Positions 27,936 through 37,220 are shown, numbered from the stretch's first letter. The stretch is 64,000 bases of DNA from Streptomyces puniciscabiei (GCF_006715785.1 NZ_VFNX01000001.1:496001-560000); one strand, 5' to 3'. Notes: a model not told the origin generated them from the letters alone. Translations and numbers: made by a program.

Positions 27936-27988
27936 TTCCATACAACGTATGGTTATCCTGGCAGGGTGATTCCATACAACGTATGGAA
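27936..27988. promoter_or_regulatory. two CCATAC-N3-GTATGG operators
   Basis: TTCCATACAACGTATGG at 27936-27952 and TTCCATACAACGTATGGAA at 27970-27988 are near-perfect palindromes with centres 34 bp apart. The same motif occurs in the CYP102/TetR intergenic region (31189-31315), which suggests regulation by the TetR at 30491-31192. Confidence 0.8.
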
Positions 27989-28071
27989 TCGTTGCCCGGA
28001 CAACGCCAGGCGCCTCACATCGCCTGCAAAGCAGCCGTTGCTGCAGCTCGCACCAACCGGAAGGAAAGATC

Positions 28072-28512
28072 ATGAAGAAGCTCACGAGGCGGATTGCTGT
28101 CGCTGTTTCCTCCGTGGCGGTCGCGGGTGTCGCCGTTGTCGGTGCCGGGGGCACCGCTTCGGCCGCGACTCCCGCATCCGTGCACGTCCAGCGGTCGGCC
28201 GTCGGCGTCAACGCCGCCGACTACCGTTGGGACCACGGCGTCGGCTACCTGATCGAGCAGGGCTATTGCTGGGACGCACACCGTGGCTGGCACCACGACG
28301 ACCGTGTCACCGGCTCGTCCTGGCACAGCCGCGACGGTCGCTGCCACCGCTGGGACGACGAGGGGCGCGGGTGGAAGTGGGACAGGTCGTACCGGCACAA
28401 CTGGAACCGCTACGAGTGCGACGGCCGGGACTGGGGCCACCACGACCAGTACCACGGCGACCGGGACTACCTCGGCTGGGACCACTACGACCGGAATCGC
28501 GGTGACCGGTGA
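28072..28512 (+). CDS. small secreted Trp/His/Asp-rich protein
   Basis: A 146-aa secreted protein of unknown function. The signal peptide is MKKLTRRIAVAVSSVAVAGVAVVGAGGTASAA. The mature part is strikingly rich in W, H, D, R, Y and G (DRSYRHNWNRYECDGRDWGHHDQYHGDRDYLGWDHYDRNRGDR) with three Cys. AAGGAAAG lies before the ATG. It sits downstream of two CCATAC-N3-GTATGG operators, so it is probably induced together with the CYP102 gene. Metal binding is possible from composition, but not shown. Confidence 0.8.
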   Translation: MKKLTRRIAVAVSSVAVAGVAVVGAGGTASAATPASVHVQRSAVGVNAADYRWDHGVGYLIEQGYCWDAHRGWHHDDRVTGSSWHSRDGRCHRWDDEGRGWKWDRSYRHNWNRYECDGRDWGHHDQYHGDRDYLGWDHYDRNRGDR

Positions 28513-28799
28513 GACAGGTACTGCTCGTGCCCACATGGGCCGAAGCCGTACCCCTCGCTCTGATCCCTGCCGCCCGGGCGGGCGATTGGGTGAGGGCCTG
28601 TTCCTCTTGAACCTGCCTGCGGACACCTACCCGTGTCGCAGGCGCGCGCCGCCACGCTGCCGCGCCGCCACGAATCGCATGGTCCGCCGATGCCGACCGG
28701 CGCCCGAGCCCTGCTACAACGCCTCTTCCTCCGATGCCTTTTCGCTGCCGCAAGCGGCAGGACGCAGCCGAGACAGGGGATGCCTTGGAGTGAATACCG

Positions 28800-29219
28800 A
28801 TGGAGTCTTTGAGGACCGTGGTTCAAGGACTGACCGCGCAGCTCGTCGTCTCGCGCACCTACTCGCACCCCCTGTGTATGCGTCTGCGGTACGAGCCCGA
28901 CGACCCCTATGTCGTCCGTGCCGCCTTCTTCCCCCACAGCGACGAGCCGGTCGAATGGGTCCTGGGGCGTGATCTCCTGACCGATGGTCTGAAAGGTTCC
29001 GCAGGTCATGGGGACGTCCGGATCTGGTCGGCCGTCGGCCGTGGCGACCAGGCGATGTACATCGCTCTCGGGTCTCGCGCGGGCACCGCCCTGCTCGAGG
29101 TTCCCGTGCAGGACGTCAAGGCATTCCTGGAACGCACGGAGGCTCTGGTGCCACGGGGCACCGAGGCCGGACGCATCGACTGGGATGCCGAACTGGCGCA
29201 CCTGCTCTCGCAAAGCTGA
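28800..29219 (+). CDS. SsgA-like sporulation/cell division protein (SALP)
   Basis: A 139-aa SsgA-family protein. The sequence LRYEPDDPYVVRAAFFPHSDEPVEWVLGRDLLTDGL...GHGDVRIWSAVGRGDQAMYIALGSRAGTALLEVPVQDVKAFLERTEALVPRGTE is diagnostic. The family is restricted to morphologically complex actinomycetes and acts in septum placement and spore maturation. GGAG lies about 11 nt before ATG 28800. The copy is probably one of several SALPs. Confidence 0.93.
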   Translation: MESLRTVVQGLTAQLVVSRTYSHPLCMRLRYEPDDPYVVRAAFFPHSDEPVEWVLGRDLLTDGLKGSAGHGDVRIWSAVGRGDQAMYIALGSRAGTALLEVPVQDVKAFLERTEALVPRGTEAGRIDWDAELAHLLSQS

Positions 29220-29255
29220 CCACTGACTATCCATGCTCAGACAGAAAGGGAACGA

Positions 29256-29591
29256 GTGTCCATGTCCCAGTACCAGCTCCGTGTCTACACGCTGTGCAGC
29301 CCTGAGGCGCTCGTCGCCTACGAGAGCATCTGGTCCAAGCACATCCCCGGTATGACGAAGTACCGGATCAGCACGCACGGCATCTGGACGGTGCCCGCGG
29401 CTTTCGGAAGTGAGACGCCCAAGCTGTACGCCCTCGTCTCCTACAGGGACGGCGACGACGTGCAGGAACGGCTGCTGGCGTACCTGGCCGGCCCGGAGTT
29501 CAGCGCCGACATGGAGGGCTTCGACCTCGGCCAGATCATCGGTGTCACCGAGACCGCGCTGACGCCCACCTCCGACTCACCCTTGCGCTGA
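29256..29591 (+). CDS. NIPSNAP-family protein
   Basis: A 111-aa dimeric alpha/beta barrel protein. YQLRVYTLCSPEALVAYESIWSKHIPGMTKYRISTHGIWTVP and LYALVSYRDGDD are NIPSNAP-like. GTG 29256 follows AAAGGGA closely; ATG 29262 is the alternative. Such proteins often accompany catabolic or polyketide genes, but here it stands alone. Confidence 0.8.
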   Translation: MSMSQYQLRVYTLCSPEALVAYESIWSKHIPGMTKYRISTHGIWTVPAAFGSETPKLYALVSYRDGDDVQERLLAYLAGPEFSADMEGFDLGQIIGVTETALTPTSDSPLR

Positions 29592-29615
29592 CGGGTCCCG
29601 CGCGACCGGCGCTTC

Positions 29616-29645
29616 GGCCATTGGGGCCATAGGGGCCATTGGGGG
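29616..29645. repeat. GGGGCCATW tandem repeat
   Basis: Three imperfect 9-bp units of GGGGCCATT/A follow the NIPSNAP-like gene. Confidence 0.6.
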
Positions 29646-29648
29646 CTC

Positions 29649-29741
29649 GGCCAGTGCCGGTAGACGGTTACCCGGCCGACGCCGGCACGAGTGGCAACCG
29701 TTTGATGTGTCACGGATAGAACCCGAGTCGCAGCCACTATG
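29649..29741 (-). pseudogene. TetR helix-turn-helix fragment
   Basis: The minus strand gives THQTVATRAGVGRVTVYRHWP, matching the HTH of TetR proteins (VATRAGVGRATVYRHWP-type). Only about 30 residues survive. It adjoins an MFS remnant, suggesting a decayed repressor/efflux pair. Confidence 0.65.
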
Positions 29742-29819
29742 AGACATCCATTGAGCAGGGGAGGGGAGCCGCAAAGGCCCTGTGTTCGCCCCCGAAGGTG
29801 GGTGGCCCACACAGCACTG

Positions 29820-30235
29820 CTTGTCCCGCTACATGTGCACGACAGGTGCGGCGTTCTCGTTCTGCTGGAGCACACCCCGGCGGTAGAGCAGGGCAGAGAT
29901 GACCAGACCGGTGACGAAGACGGCCGCCGACCACCAGTAGGCCATGGCATAGCCCTCCAGGCCGGCCTGAGCCAGCACGCCGGGGTTCTTGGGATTGCGG
30001 CCGACGCAACGCCGGCATCGGCGGCAGCCACCCCGGAGGTCGCCAGCTCATGGCGGGCGCGATGACCGTGCCCAGCCCGATGCCGACGAGTACCAGCTGG
30101 GGCAGTACCTGCGTCATGTATCCGCTGTTCAGGTCCAGCGTGGTCATCCAGATCAGCCCTGCGGCCGCAATGGCCATGCCCAGCGGTACCACCGGCTTCG
30201 GTCCTATGGGCGCCACCAGGACGTTGACGGATGAC
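29820..30235 (-). pseudogene. MFS drug transporter C-terminal remnant
   Basis: GPKPVVPLGMAIAAAGLIWMTTLDLNSGYMTQVLPQLVLVGIGLGTVIAPAMS is a helix pair of a DHA2/EmrB transporter. After at least two frame changes, the C-terminus YAMAYWWSAAVFVTGLVISALLYRRGVLQQNENAAPVVHV follows. The first two thirds of the gene are gone. Non-functional. Confidence 0.75.
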
Positions 30236-30490
30236 GCGGGTGATTCAGCTCGGAGAGGCCGACGGCCTCCCCCCTCAGGAGGGAGACCAGGAACAAGCCG
30301 ACGACCATGGTCATTGCACGTTCAGCGCCGGCATACGGCTGCCGTGCAGAGGCTGGATGTGGAACCACCCCGCCGGGCGGTCTCACCCGATGCGACGGGG
30401 TGGCTCTCCTGTGTCGCAGCGTGATATCGCCCGACTGCCGGCGCGCCTCAGGCGCCGGCGCTTGGGGCGCAGCGTCTCAGGCCGACCGGC

Positions 30491-31192
30491 TCAATGGCCG
30501 GCGTGCCGGCCGTCACGACCGGCGGTGAGGCGGCCTTCCAGGCCCGTGATCAGCGTGTCCATCACGAGACGGAACATGTGGTCCTGGTCAGGGCCTTCAG
30601 GGGCCGCACTCGCAGAGCCAGGGTCTGCGTCCGCGGCCCCCTCCTCGTCGGCTTCAGGGCCGTGGGACTTGAGGGTCGACCACTGGTGGAGAGCGCCGTT
30701 GAGTTCTGCGGTGAGGACACCGATGACGACGGCGACCATCAGCGCGGCGATCTCCGAGACCTCTGACTGCGGCACACCGGCAGCGGCCACGATGGCGGTG
30801 AGGGCGGTCCAGAACGGGTCGTCGGGCTGGATGAAGTCCGGCTGGTGGCTGAACGAGTACGCCAGCAGCTTCGGGTGACGGTGCGCCAGGGTCCGGAAGT
30901 CCGTGGCGAGCAGGCGGATCCGCTCCTGCCAGGGCGCGTCCTCCAGTGTCACGGTGCGGAACTGCGCTCCGACCATTCTCGTCACGCCGCGCAGCACGGC
31001 TTCCTTGTTCGGCACGTGGTGGTACAGCGACATCGGGTTCGCGTCGAGCGCGGTGGCGAGTTTGCGCATGGTGAGCGCCTCGACCCCGTCCTCGTCGATG
31101 AGCCGCAGGGCGGCGGCGTAGATCCCGGCCTCGGTCAGAGGCACGTCCCTCTTCCTCGTTCCCCGCGGGGGACGCCTCACCTTCTTTTCCAT
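30491..31192 (-). CDS. TetR family repressor of the CYP102 gene
   Basis: A 233-aa regulator. Its HTH is ALTMRKLATALDANPMSLYHHVPNKEAVLRGV, the TetR-class-C group (TetR_C-like, MSLYHHV), followed by a long ligand-binding domain with a variable acidic loop (GPEADEEGAADADPGSASAAPEG). It is divergent from the self-sufficient P450, with several CCATAC/GTAYGG palindromes between. B. megaterium CYP102A1 is likewise controlled by a TetR-type repressor (Bm3R1), so control of the P450 by fatty-acid-like or aromatic ligands is plausible. Confidence 0.9.
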   Translation of the reverse strand: MEKKVRRPPRGTRKRDVPLTEAGIYAAALRLIDEDGVEALTMRKLATALDANPMSLYHHVPNKEAVLRGVTRMVGAQFRTVTLEDAPWQERIRLLATDFRTLAHRHPKLLAYSFSHQPDFIQPDDPFWTALTAIVAAAGVPQSEVSEIAALMVAVVIGVLTAELNGALHQWSTLKSHGPEADEEGAADADPGSASAAPEGPDQDHMFRLVMDTLITGLEGRLTAGRDGRHAGH

Positions 31193-31315
31193 ACCTCGTA
31201 CGGTATCAGTTTCGTACGCCGTATGGAAATGACCTGAATCACAGCGCCCACCAGGGCGGCCGGACTTGCTTCACGTTTCCATACGCCGTACGGTATCAAT
31301 TCCATACGGCGTATG
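31189..31315. promoter_or_regulatory. four TetR operators between TetR and CYP102
   Basis: Palindromes of the type CCATAC-N3-GTAYGG: 31189-31203 (CCATACCTCGTACGG), 31211-31228 (inverted, TTCGTACGCCGTATGGAA), 31277-31293 (TTCCATACGCCGTACGG) and 31300-31315 (TTCCATACGGCGTATG). The first pair overlaps the TetR start; the second pair lies 80-120 bp before the P450 start. Both genes are therefore likely repressed from here. Confidence 0.85.
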
Positions 31316-31396
31316 TTTCCGTACGGCGCCACGGCATCGACCTACGCAGCGCGCCCTTGCCCATCCCCCTCCACCCCCTCCGCAGAGGAGCAAGAC

Positions 31397-34300
31397 ATGA
31401 GCACGAACACCGCGAACGACCTTCGCCCCATCCGGTCCCCGCGGGGGATCCCTCTGCTCGGCCACACGCCGCAGATCCCCGACACCAATCCGGTGGAGTA
31501 CTTCGGTGAGCTGTCCAAGCAGTTCCCCGAGGGCATCTACGGCATGGACATCGCCGGCATCGAGCAGGTCTTCGTCTACGACCCGGACCTGGTGGCCGAG
31601 GTCAGCGACGAGACGCGGTTCTTCAAGCAGATCGACAAGACGCCGCTGCACCACATCCGGGACTTCGCCGGCGCCGGCCTGTTCACCGCCCACCAGCACG
31701 AAGAGGAATGGGGCAGGGCACACCGGATCCTGCTGCCGGCCTTCAGCCAGCGGGCCATGAGGAACTACTTCGGGCAGATGCTGGAGATCGCCCAGAACCT
31801 GGCGGGCAAGTGGGAGCGCCGGGAGGGTCAGCCGGTCAACATCACCGACGACTACACCCGCCTGACGCTCGACACCATCGCCCTGTCGGGGTTCGGCTAC
31901 CGGTTCGACTCCTTCGACAAGGAGGAGCTGCACCCGTTCCTCAACGCGATGCTGGGCGCGCTGACCGAGTCGATGCGGCGCTCTCAGGAGCTGCCGATGA
32001 TGACCAAGCTGCGCAGGGCCGATGCCAAGAAGTACGGCGAGAACATCCAGGCGATGCGCGAGCTGGTCGAGAGCGTGATCAAGGAGCGCCAGGAGGGCAA
32101 GGGCAGCGCTGAGGAGGACCTGCTGGGCCTGATGCTTGAGGCCACCGACCCGGACACCGGCAAGCGGCTGGACGTCGACAACGTGCGTGACCAGGTGCTG
32201 ACGTTCCTGATCGCCGGGCATGAGACCACCAGTGGTCTGCTGTCGTTCGCCACGTACTCGCTGATGCGTAACCCGCACGTGCTGGCCCAGGCGTACGCCG
32301 AGGTGGACCGCCTGCTGCCCGGTGACACCGTCCCGGACTACGACACGATCATGCAGCTGGACGTCATCCCGCGGATCCTGGAGGAGACCCTGCGCCTGTG
32401 GGCTCCCATCCCGATGATCGCCAAGGCGCCCATCGAGGACACCGTCATCGGCGGCCGCTACGAGCTGAAGAAGGGCACGCGGGTCAGCATCCTCGAGGGT
32501 CCCCTGCACACCCACCCCAAGGCGTGGGAGCGGCCCGACGAGTTCGACATCGACCGGTGGCTGCCGGAGAACCGGGCCCAGCAGCACCCGCACGCCTACA
32601 AGCCGTTCGGCAACGGTGTGCGCGCCTGCATCGGCCGGCAGTTCGCGCTCACCGAGGCCCGCCTGGCCCTGGCGCTGGTGCTGCAGAAGTTCAAGCTCTC
32701 GGACACCAGCGACTACAAGATGGACGTGCGGGAGGCGCTGACGCGCAAGCCCGGCAACTTCGAGCTGATCGTCCGTCGCCGTCAGGAGCACGAGCGGACC
32801 GTCTTCGGCGCCGCGGACCTGCAGACCGGCGACACTCAGGCGCAGGCAGCGGTCAGCGGTGTGGGTGTGAACCTGACGGTGGCGTATGGCTCCAGCCTGG
32901 GTTCGTGCGAGGACCTGGCCCGCACCATCGCCGACCGCGGCGAGCGCTCCGGCTTCGGCACCACCCTGGTGAGCCTGGACGACCTCGGCGACAACCTGCC
33001 CACCGAGGGCCTCCTCGCCGTTGTCGCCGCCAGCTACAACGGCAAGGCTCCCGACAACGCCCAGCGCTTCGACGACCTGCTCGCCGCCGGGCTGCCCGAG
33101 GGCTCGCTGGCGAATGTGCGGTACGCGCTGCTGGGCGCGGGCAACACCCAGTGGGTGGCCACCTACCAGGCGTTCCCCAAGCGGATCGAGGAAGGTCTGC
33201 TGGCCGCCGGCGCCACCCCCATCGTCGAGCGCGGCATCGCGGACGCCGCCGGTGACTTCGACGGCATGGCCACGCGGTGGATGAACACCCTGTGGGCCAC
33301 TCTGGCCGAGGAGTACGCCGCCGACACCTCCCAGGCGAGCGGCCCCCGTTACCAGGTCCAGCTGCTCACCGAGTCCGACGTGCGCCCCGCCATCGTCTCC
33401 GAGCAGGCCTACCCGCTCACCGTGGTCGCCAACGAGGAGCTCGTGGCCGACGCGACCGGCCTGTGGGACTTCGCCATCGAGCCGCCGCGCCCGTCCGCGA
33501 AGTCCATCACCGTCGAGCTGCCCGAGGGTGTCACCTACGACACCGGCAACCACCTGGCCGTCTTCGCCAAGAACGAACTCGCCCTGGTGGAACGCGCACT
33601 GAGGCGGCTCGGCGTCGACTACGACCAGGTGCTCCGGCTCGACCAGCCGGCCGGTGGCCGCACCCACCTGCCGGTCGGCACCCCGGTCACCGCCGGCATC
33701 CTGCTCACCGAGTTCCTGGAACTGCAGGACGTGGCCACCCGCTCCCAGATCCAGACGCTCGCCGAGTACACCGAGTGCCCGTGGACCCGGCCGCAGCTGC
33801 TGGCGTACACCGCCGACACCCAGGAGGCCGAGGAGCGCTACAGCAAGGAGATCCTCGGCAAGCGCATCTCCGTCCTGGGCCTGCTGGAGCGCTTCCCGGC
33901 CGTCGAGCTGCCGCTGGCGGTGTTCCTGGAGATGACGGGCCCCATCCGCCCGCGGTTCTACTCCATCTCCTCCGCCCCGTCCGCCAACCCGCGCCACGTA
34001 CGCCTGACCGTCGGCCTGCTGGAAGGCCCGGCCCTGTCCGGCGACGGCCAGTACCGCGGCACCTGCTCCGCCTACATCGCCGGCCTCGAACCCGGGGACG
34101 TCGTCTACGGCTACGTCCGCGTCCCCTCCCCCACCTTCGCCCCGCCCGCCGACCCCGCCACGCCGCTGATCCTCATCGGCCCCGGCACCGGCATCGCACC
34201 GCTGCGCGGCTTCCTGGAGGAGCGGGCGACACAGCACGCCAACGGCACCCAGGTGGGCGCGTCCCAGGTGTTCGTCGGCTGCCGCCACCCGGAGCACGAC

Positions 34301-34618
34301 TACTTCTACCGCCAGGAGATGCAGGACTGGGAGCAGGCCGGCATCGCCCAGGTGCACACCGCCTACTCGGCGGTGACCGGCCACCCGGCCCGGTTCGTGC
34401 AGAACGCCATCGCCAACGCCGCCGACACGGTGTGGCAGGCCATCCAGGACGGCGCGTACATCTACGTCTGCGGTGACGGCCGCCGCATGGCCCCCGCCGT
34501 CCGCGAGGCACTCGCCGCCATCCACCGCCAGAAGACCGGCAGCGACGACGACACCGCCCAGCAGTGGCTCGCCCAGCTCGAGGCCGACGAGCGCTACCAG
34601 CAGGACGTCTTCGCCTGA
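31397..34618 (+). CDS. self-sufficient P450/NADPH-P450 reductase (CYP102/BM3 type)
   Basis: A 1073-aa fusion protein. The heme domain (1-460) begins IPLLGHTPQIPDTNPVEYFGELSKQFPEGIY and has I-helix AGHETT near 273-278 and FGNGVRACIGRQFAL with Cys about 411. A flavodoxin domain starts about 492 (VAYGSSLGSCEDLARTIADRG); the FAD domain has RPRFYSISSAP near 851; the NADPH site has GPGTGIAPLRGFLEER near 928. All parts match P450-BM3 (1049 aa), so it hydroxylates fatty acids or related compounds without separate redox partners. GAGGAG precedes ATG 31397. It is controlled by the divergent TetR. Confidence 0.96.
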   Translation: MSTNTANDLRPIRSPRGIPLLGHTPQIPDTNPVEYFGELSKQFPEGIYGMDIAGIEQVFVYDPDLVAEVSDETRFFKQIDKTPLHHIRDFAGAGLFTAHQHEEEWGRAHRILLPAFSQRAMRNYFGQMLEIAQNLAGKWERREGQPVNITDDYTRLTLDTIALSGFGYRFDSFDKEELHPFLNAMLGALTESMRRSQELPMMTKLRRADAKKYGENIQAMRELVESVIKERQEGKGSAEEDLLGLMLEATDPDTGKRLDVDNVRDQVLTFLIAGHETTSGLLSFATYSLMRNPHVLAQAYAEVDRLLPGDTVPDYDTIMQLDVIPRILEETLRLWAPIPMIAKAPIEDTVIGGRYELKKGTRVSILEGPLHTHPKAWERPDEFDIDRWLPENRAQQHPHAYKPFGNGVRACIGRQFALTEARLALALVLQKFKLSDTSDYKMDVREALTRKPGNFELIVRRRQEHERTVFGAADLQTGDTQAQAAVSGVGVNLTVAYGSSLGSCEDLARTIADRGERSGFGTTLVSLDDLGDNLPTEGLLAVVAASYNGKAPDNAQRFDDLLAAGLPEGSLANVRYALLGAGNTQWVATYQAFPKRIEEGLLAAGATPIVERGIADAAGDFDGMATRWMNTLWATLAEEYAADTSQASGPRYQVQLLTESDVRPAIVSEQAYPLTVVANEELVADATGLWDFAIEPPRPSAKSITVELPEGVTYDTGNHLAVFAKNELALVERALRRLGVDYDQVLRLDQPAGGRTHLPVGTPVTAGILLTEFLELQDVATRSQIQTLAEYTECPWTRPQLLAYTADTQEAEERYSKEILGKRISVLGLLERFPAVELPLAVFLEMTGPIRPRFYSISSAPSANPRHVRLTVGLLEGPALSGDGQYRGTCSAYIAGLEPGDVVYGYVRVPSPTFAPPADPATPLILIGPGTGIAPLRGFLEERATQHANGTQVGASQVFVGCRHPEHDYFYRQEMQDWEQAGIAQVHTAYSAVTGHPARFVQNAIANAADTVWQAIQDGAYIYVCGDGRRMAPAVREALAAIHRQKTGSDDDTAQQWLAQLEADERYQQDVFA

Positions 34619-34770
34619 CCGCCGCAAGGCGCACTCCCCCAGCCGCCGGGAGGCGTGCGGCATCCCCCGCTGCCGGCCGTACGCCTCCCGGCCACCACCA
34701 GCCCCTCACGCACCCCATGGCACCCAGCGTCCCGGATCATCGGGCGGTGCCGCTCATAGAAAGCAGACTC

Positions 34771-35817
34771 ATGGACACCATGCTCGCCGGACGCTTCCAC
34801 CTGGACAGCAAGAAGTTCGCCGTGGAAGAGGTCCCGATCCCCGTGCCGGGCCCGGGCGAGGTCCTCATCGAGGTCAAGGCCGCCGGCGTCTGCCTCTCCG
34901 ACGTCCACCTCCTCGACGGCTCCCTGTCCCCGCTCTTCCTGGACTCCGACACGGTCACCGTCGGCCACGAGGTCTCCGGCGTGATCCACACCCTCGGCCC
35001 CGACCTCAAGCGCGGCCTGCCCGTCGGCACCCGCGTCACCCTGGAGGCCGGCAAGACCTGCGGCACGTGCGCAGGATGCGTGCGCCACCGCCCCTGCACC
35101 CAGATGCTCACCGCCGGCATCGACTACGACGGCGGCTGGGCCGAGTACGTGATCGCCCGCGAGGACACCCTCATCCCCATCCCCGACAGCCTCCCCTTCG
35201 ACCAGGCCGCGATCATCCCCGACGCGGTCTCCACCCCCTACGCCGCCGTCGTCGCCACCGCCGGCGTCCGTGCCGCCCAGTCCGTCGGCGTCTGGGGCGT
35301 GGGCGGAGTCGGCGCGCACAACGTACGCCTCGCCCGCCTGGTCGGCGCCGCCCCGATCATCGCCGTCGACCCGCTGCCCAGCGCCCGCGAGCGCGCCCTG
35401 GCCTTCGGCGCGGACCTCGCGCTCGACCCGGCAGCCCCCGACTTCGCCGACCAGGTCCGCGCAGCCACCGGCGGACGCGGCCTCGACTTCGCCTTCGACT
35501 GCGCCGGCGTCCCCGCCGTCCGCGACCAGGCCGCCTCCGTCCTCGGCCTGGGCGGCTCCCTGATCCTGGTGGGCATCACACCCCGGCCACTGACCATCAC
35601 CGAGGGCCTGACCTTCAACTACCTGCAAAAGCAGGTGCGCGGCCACTACGGCGGCTTCCCCGAGTCCGTCTCCGAGCTGGTGCAGCTGACCGCGGCCGGC
35701 CGCCTCGACCTGGCCCCCTCCATCACCGACCACATCCCGCTCATCGAAGCCGCCGACGCCGTCCACCGACTGGAGAACAAGATCGGCGACCCGATCCGCC
35801 TCATCCTCGTCCCCTGA
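34771..35817 (+). CDS. zinc-binding alcohol dehydrogenase
   Basis: A 348-aa medium-chain dehydrogenase. Catalytic zinc CLSDVHLLDG and GHE; structural zinc cluster CGTCAGCVRHRPC; cofactor motif VWGVGGVGAHNVRLARLVGA. It follows the CYP102 gene by 150 bp on the same strand and may oxidise the hydroxylated product. ATG 34771 has only a weak GAAAG site; ATG 34780 is possible. Substrate not predictable from sequence. Confidence 0.9.
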   Translation: MDTMLAGRFHLDSKKFAVEEVPIPVPGPGEVLIEVKAAGVCLSDVHLLDGSLSPLFLDSDTVTVGHEVSGVIHTLGPDLKRGLPVGTRVTLEAGKTCGTCAGCVRHRPCTQMLTAGIDYDGGWAEYVIAREDTLIPIPDSLPFDQAAIIPDAVSTPYAAVVATAGVRAAQSVGVWGVGGVGAHNVRLARLVGAAPIIAVDPLPSARERALAFGADLALDPAAPDFADQVRAATGGRGLDFAFDCAGVPAVRDQAASVLGLGGSLILVGITPRPLTITEGLTFNYLQKQVRGHYGGFPESVSELVQLTAAGRLDLAPSITDHIPLIEAADAVHRLENKIGDPIRLILVP

Positions 35818-35924
35818 CGCCGTCAGCGGGACAACAAGCCACCCTGGGCAGGGGTGAGTGGGCGCCGGTGCGTGAGGGAACACCGGCGCCCACGGCTTTC
35901 CGGCCACCGTGGAGAGACAGAACC

Positions 35925-36575
35925 ATGCAGACGACCGACACCCCTGGCCGTACTTCGCGGCGCAAGGACGCTCACTCCAACCGCCGACGGATCCTCGCGA
36001 CCGCCCGAAAGAAACTGCGGGAGGACCCCGACGCGAGTCTCGACAGCATCTCTCAGGCGGCCGGCGTCGCGCGGCGCACCCTCTACGGCCACTTCCCCAG
36101 CCGGCATGCGCTGATCGCCGACCTGGCGCGGGAAGCAGGCCATGAGCTCCGGCAGGCGTTCGCCGCGGCGCGGACCAGGGATGCCGACCCGATGGAAACG
36201 ATGACACGGATGGTGCTGGCGGCATGGACGGTGGGCGACCACTACCGCGTGCTCATCACCTTGGGACGGCGTCATCTGGGAGAGGACGAGATCCGCACCA
36301 CCCTGGCACCGGCCCGCGCAGAAGCCGTCGCAACCCTACGACGTGGTCAGCGCGAAGGCGTCTTCGCGGACCACCTTCCCGCACCCGTCCTCGCACAAGC
36401 GCTGGAAGCACTGATGCTGGCCCTCGCCGAGGAGAACACCACGTCCACCTGGGCGGACCCCACGGGCGAGGCCGCGGCAACCGCGTTCCTCGTCGCCGCC
36501 GGCGTAGCACCGCGGAGGGCCGCGCTTCAGGTGCAGGAGGTCATCGGGCGAGATCGGGCAGCGGGCGACGGGTGA
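35925..36575 (+). CDS. TetR family regulator
   Basis: A 216-aa regulator. HTH: SLDSISQAAGVARRTLYGHFPSRHALIADLAREAG. The C-terminal part (YRVLITLGRRHLGEDEIRTTLAPARAEAV) resembles the TetR group that regulates NAD(P)-dependent or efflux genes. GGAGAG precedes the ATG. It follows the ADH gene and overlaps the end of the convergent TetR gene by 35 bp (36541-36575). Confidence 0.88.
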   Translation: MQTTDTPGRTSRRKDAHSNRRRILATARKKLREDPDASLDSISQAAGVARRTLYGHFPSRHALIADLAREAGHELRQAFAAARTRDADPMETMTRMVLAAWTVGDHYRVLITLGRRHLGEDEIRTTLAPARAEAVATLRRGQREGVFADHLPAPVLAQALEALMLALAEENTTSTWADPTGEAAATAFLVAAGVAPRRAALQVQEVIGRDRAAGDG

Positions 36576-37179
36576 CCTCGTGGGCCTCGTCCGCAGCGAG
36601 GCCGAGCATGCGCAGGACCATCTCGGCCAGGTCGGAGGCGGCCTCGTCGCCGTCGAGGTCCGGGCGGTCCAGCCGGAGAGCCACCAGGGACAGCAGGGTG
36701 CCGCCCAGGGCCGACAGGGCGGTGGTCGCGTTGCCGCAGGTGAAACGGCCTGAGGCGATGCCGATCTCCAGGTCGCGCAGGGCGCGTGGGGCGAGGCCGC
36801 GGTCGGAGTGGATGTGGGACAGGCCGCGGTCGCGCAGGATTCGCATGAGTTCCGGGTGGGAGTCGGCCATCCTGGCGGTGAGCCGGAAGCCGGCCGCGAC
36901 CAGCTCGGCCGGGTCGTCGATGCCTTCCACGCACTCGTCGATGACCTGCCCGAACTCCTCCAGGGCGTCCGTCACTGCCGCGTCGAACAGCTCCGTCTTC
37001 GACTCGAAGTGGTTGTAGAAGGACCCGAAGCCGACATCGGCGCGCTCGGCGATGGCCTGGATGCTTGCGCTCGTGTCCCCGGTTTCCGCGAGGATCTGCC
37101 GGGCCGCGCGGACGAGCGCCTGGCGGGTCTCGGCACGGCGTCGCTCGAAGCGGTTCTTGGGCGGGGCTGACGTCGGCAT
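36541..37179 (-). CDS. TetR family regulator of the ring-cleavage operon
   Basis: A 212-aa TetR protein. HTH: SIQAIAERADVGFGSFYNHFESKTELFDAAV; the C-terminal region has FRLTARMADSHPELMRILRDRGLSHI. It is divergent from the extradiol dioxygenase operon, with two TGATGA-x-TCCTCA sites between, so it is probably the local repressor. Its 3' end overlaps the convergent TetR gene. Confidence 0.88.
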   Translation of the reverse strand: MPTSAPPKNRFERRRAETRQALVRAARQILAETGDTSASIQAIAERADVGFGSFYNHFESKTELFDAAVTDALEEFGQVIDECVEGIDDPAELVAAGFRLTARMADSHPELMRILRDRGLSHIHSDRGLAPRALRDLEIGIASGRFTCGNATTALSALGGTLLSLVALRLDRPDLDGDEAASDLAEMVLRMLGLAADEAHEVTRRPLPDLAR

Positions 37180-37220
37180 GCGGCCCAGTGTAACCGTCGC
37201 AACGATGACCCTGCCATTAC

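Noticed and set aside
28283..28972. Gly/Thr-rich frame overlapping the secreted protein
   Set aside because: It is a frame shadow of the W/H/D-rich gene; the translation is low-complexity and lacks a start signal.
31271..34663. An open frame of 1130 codons on the minus strand opposite the CYP102 gene
   Set aside because: It is the antisense shadow of a high-GC gene; composition is Val/Gly/His/Leu-rich without domain motifs, and the plus-strand gene is complete.
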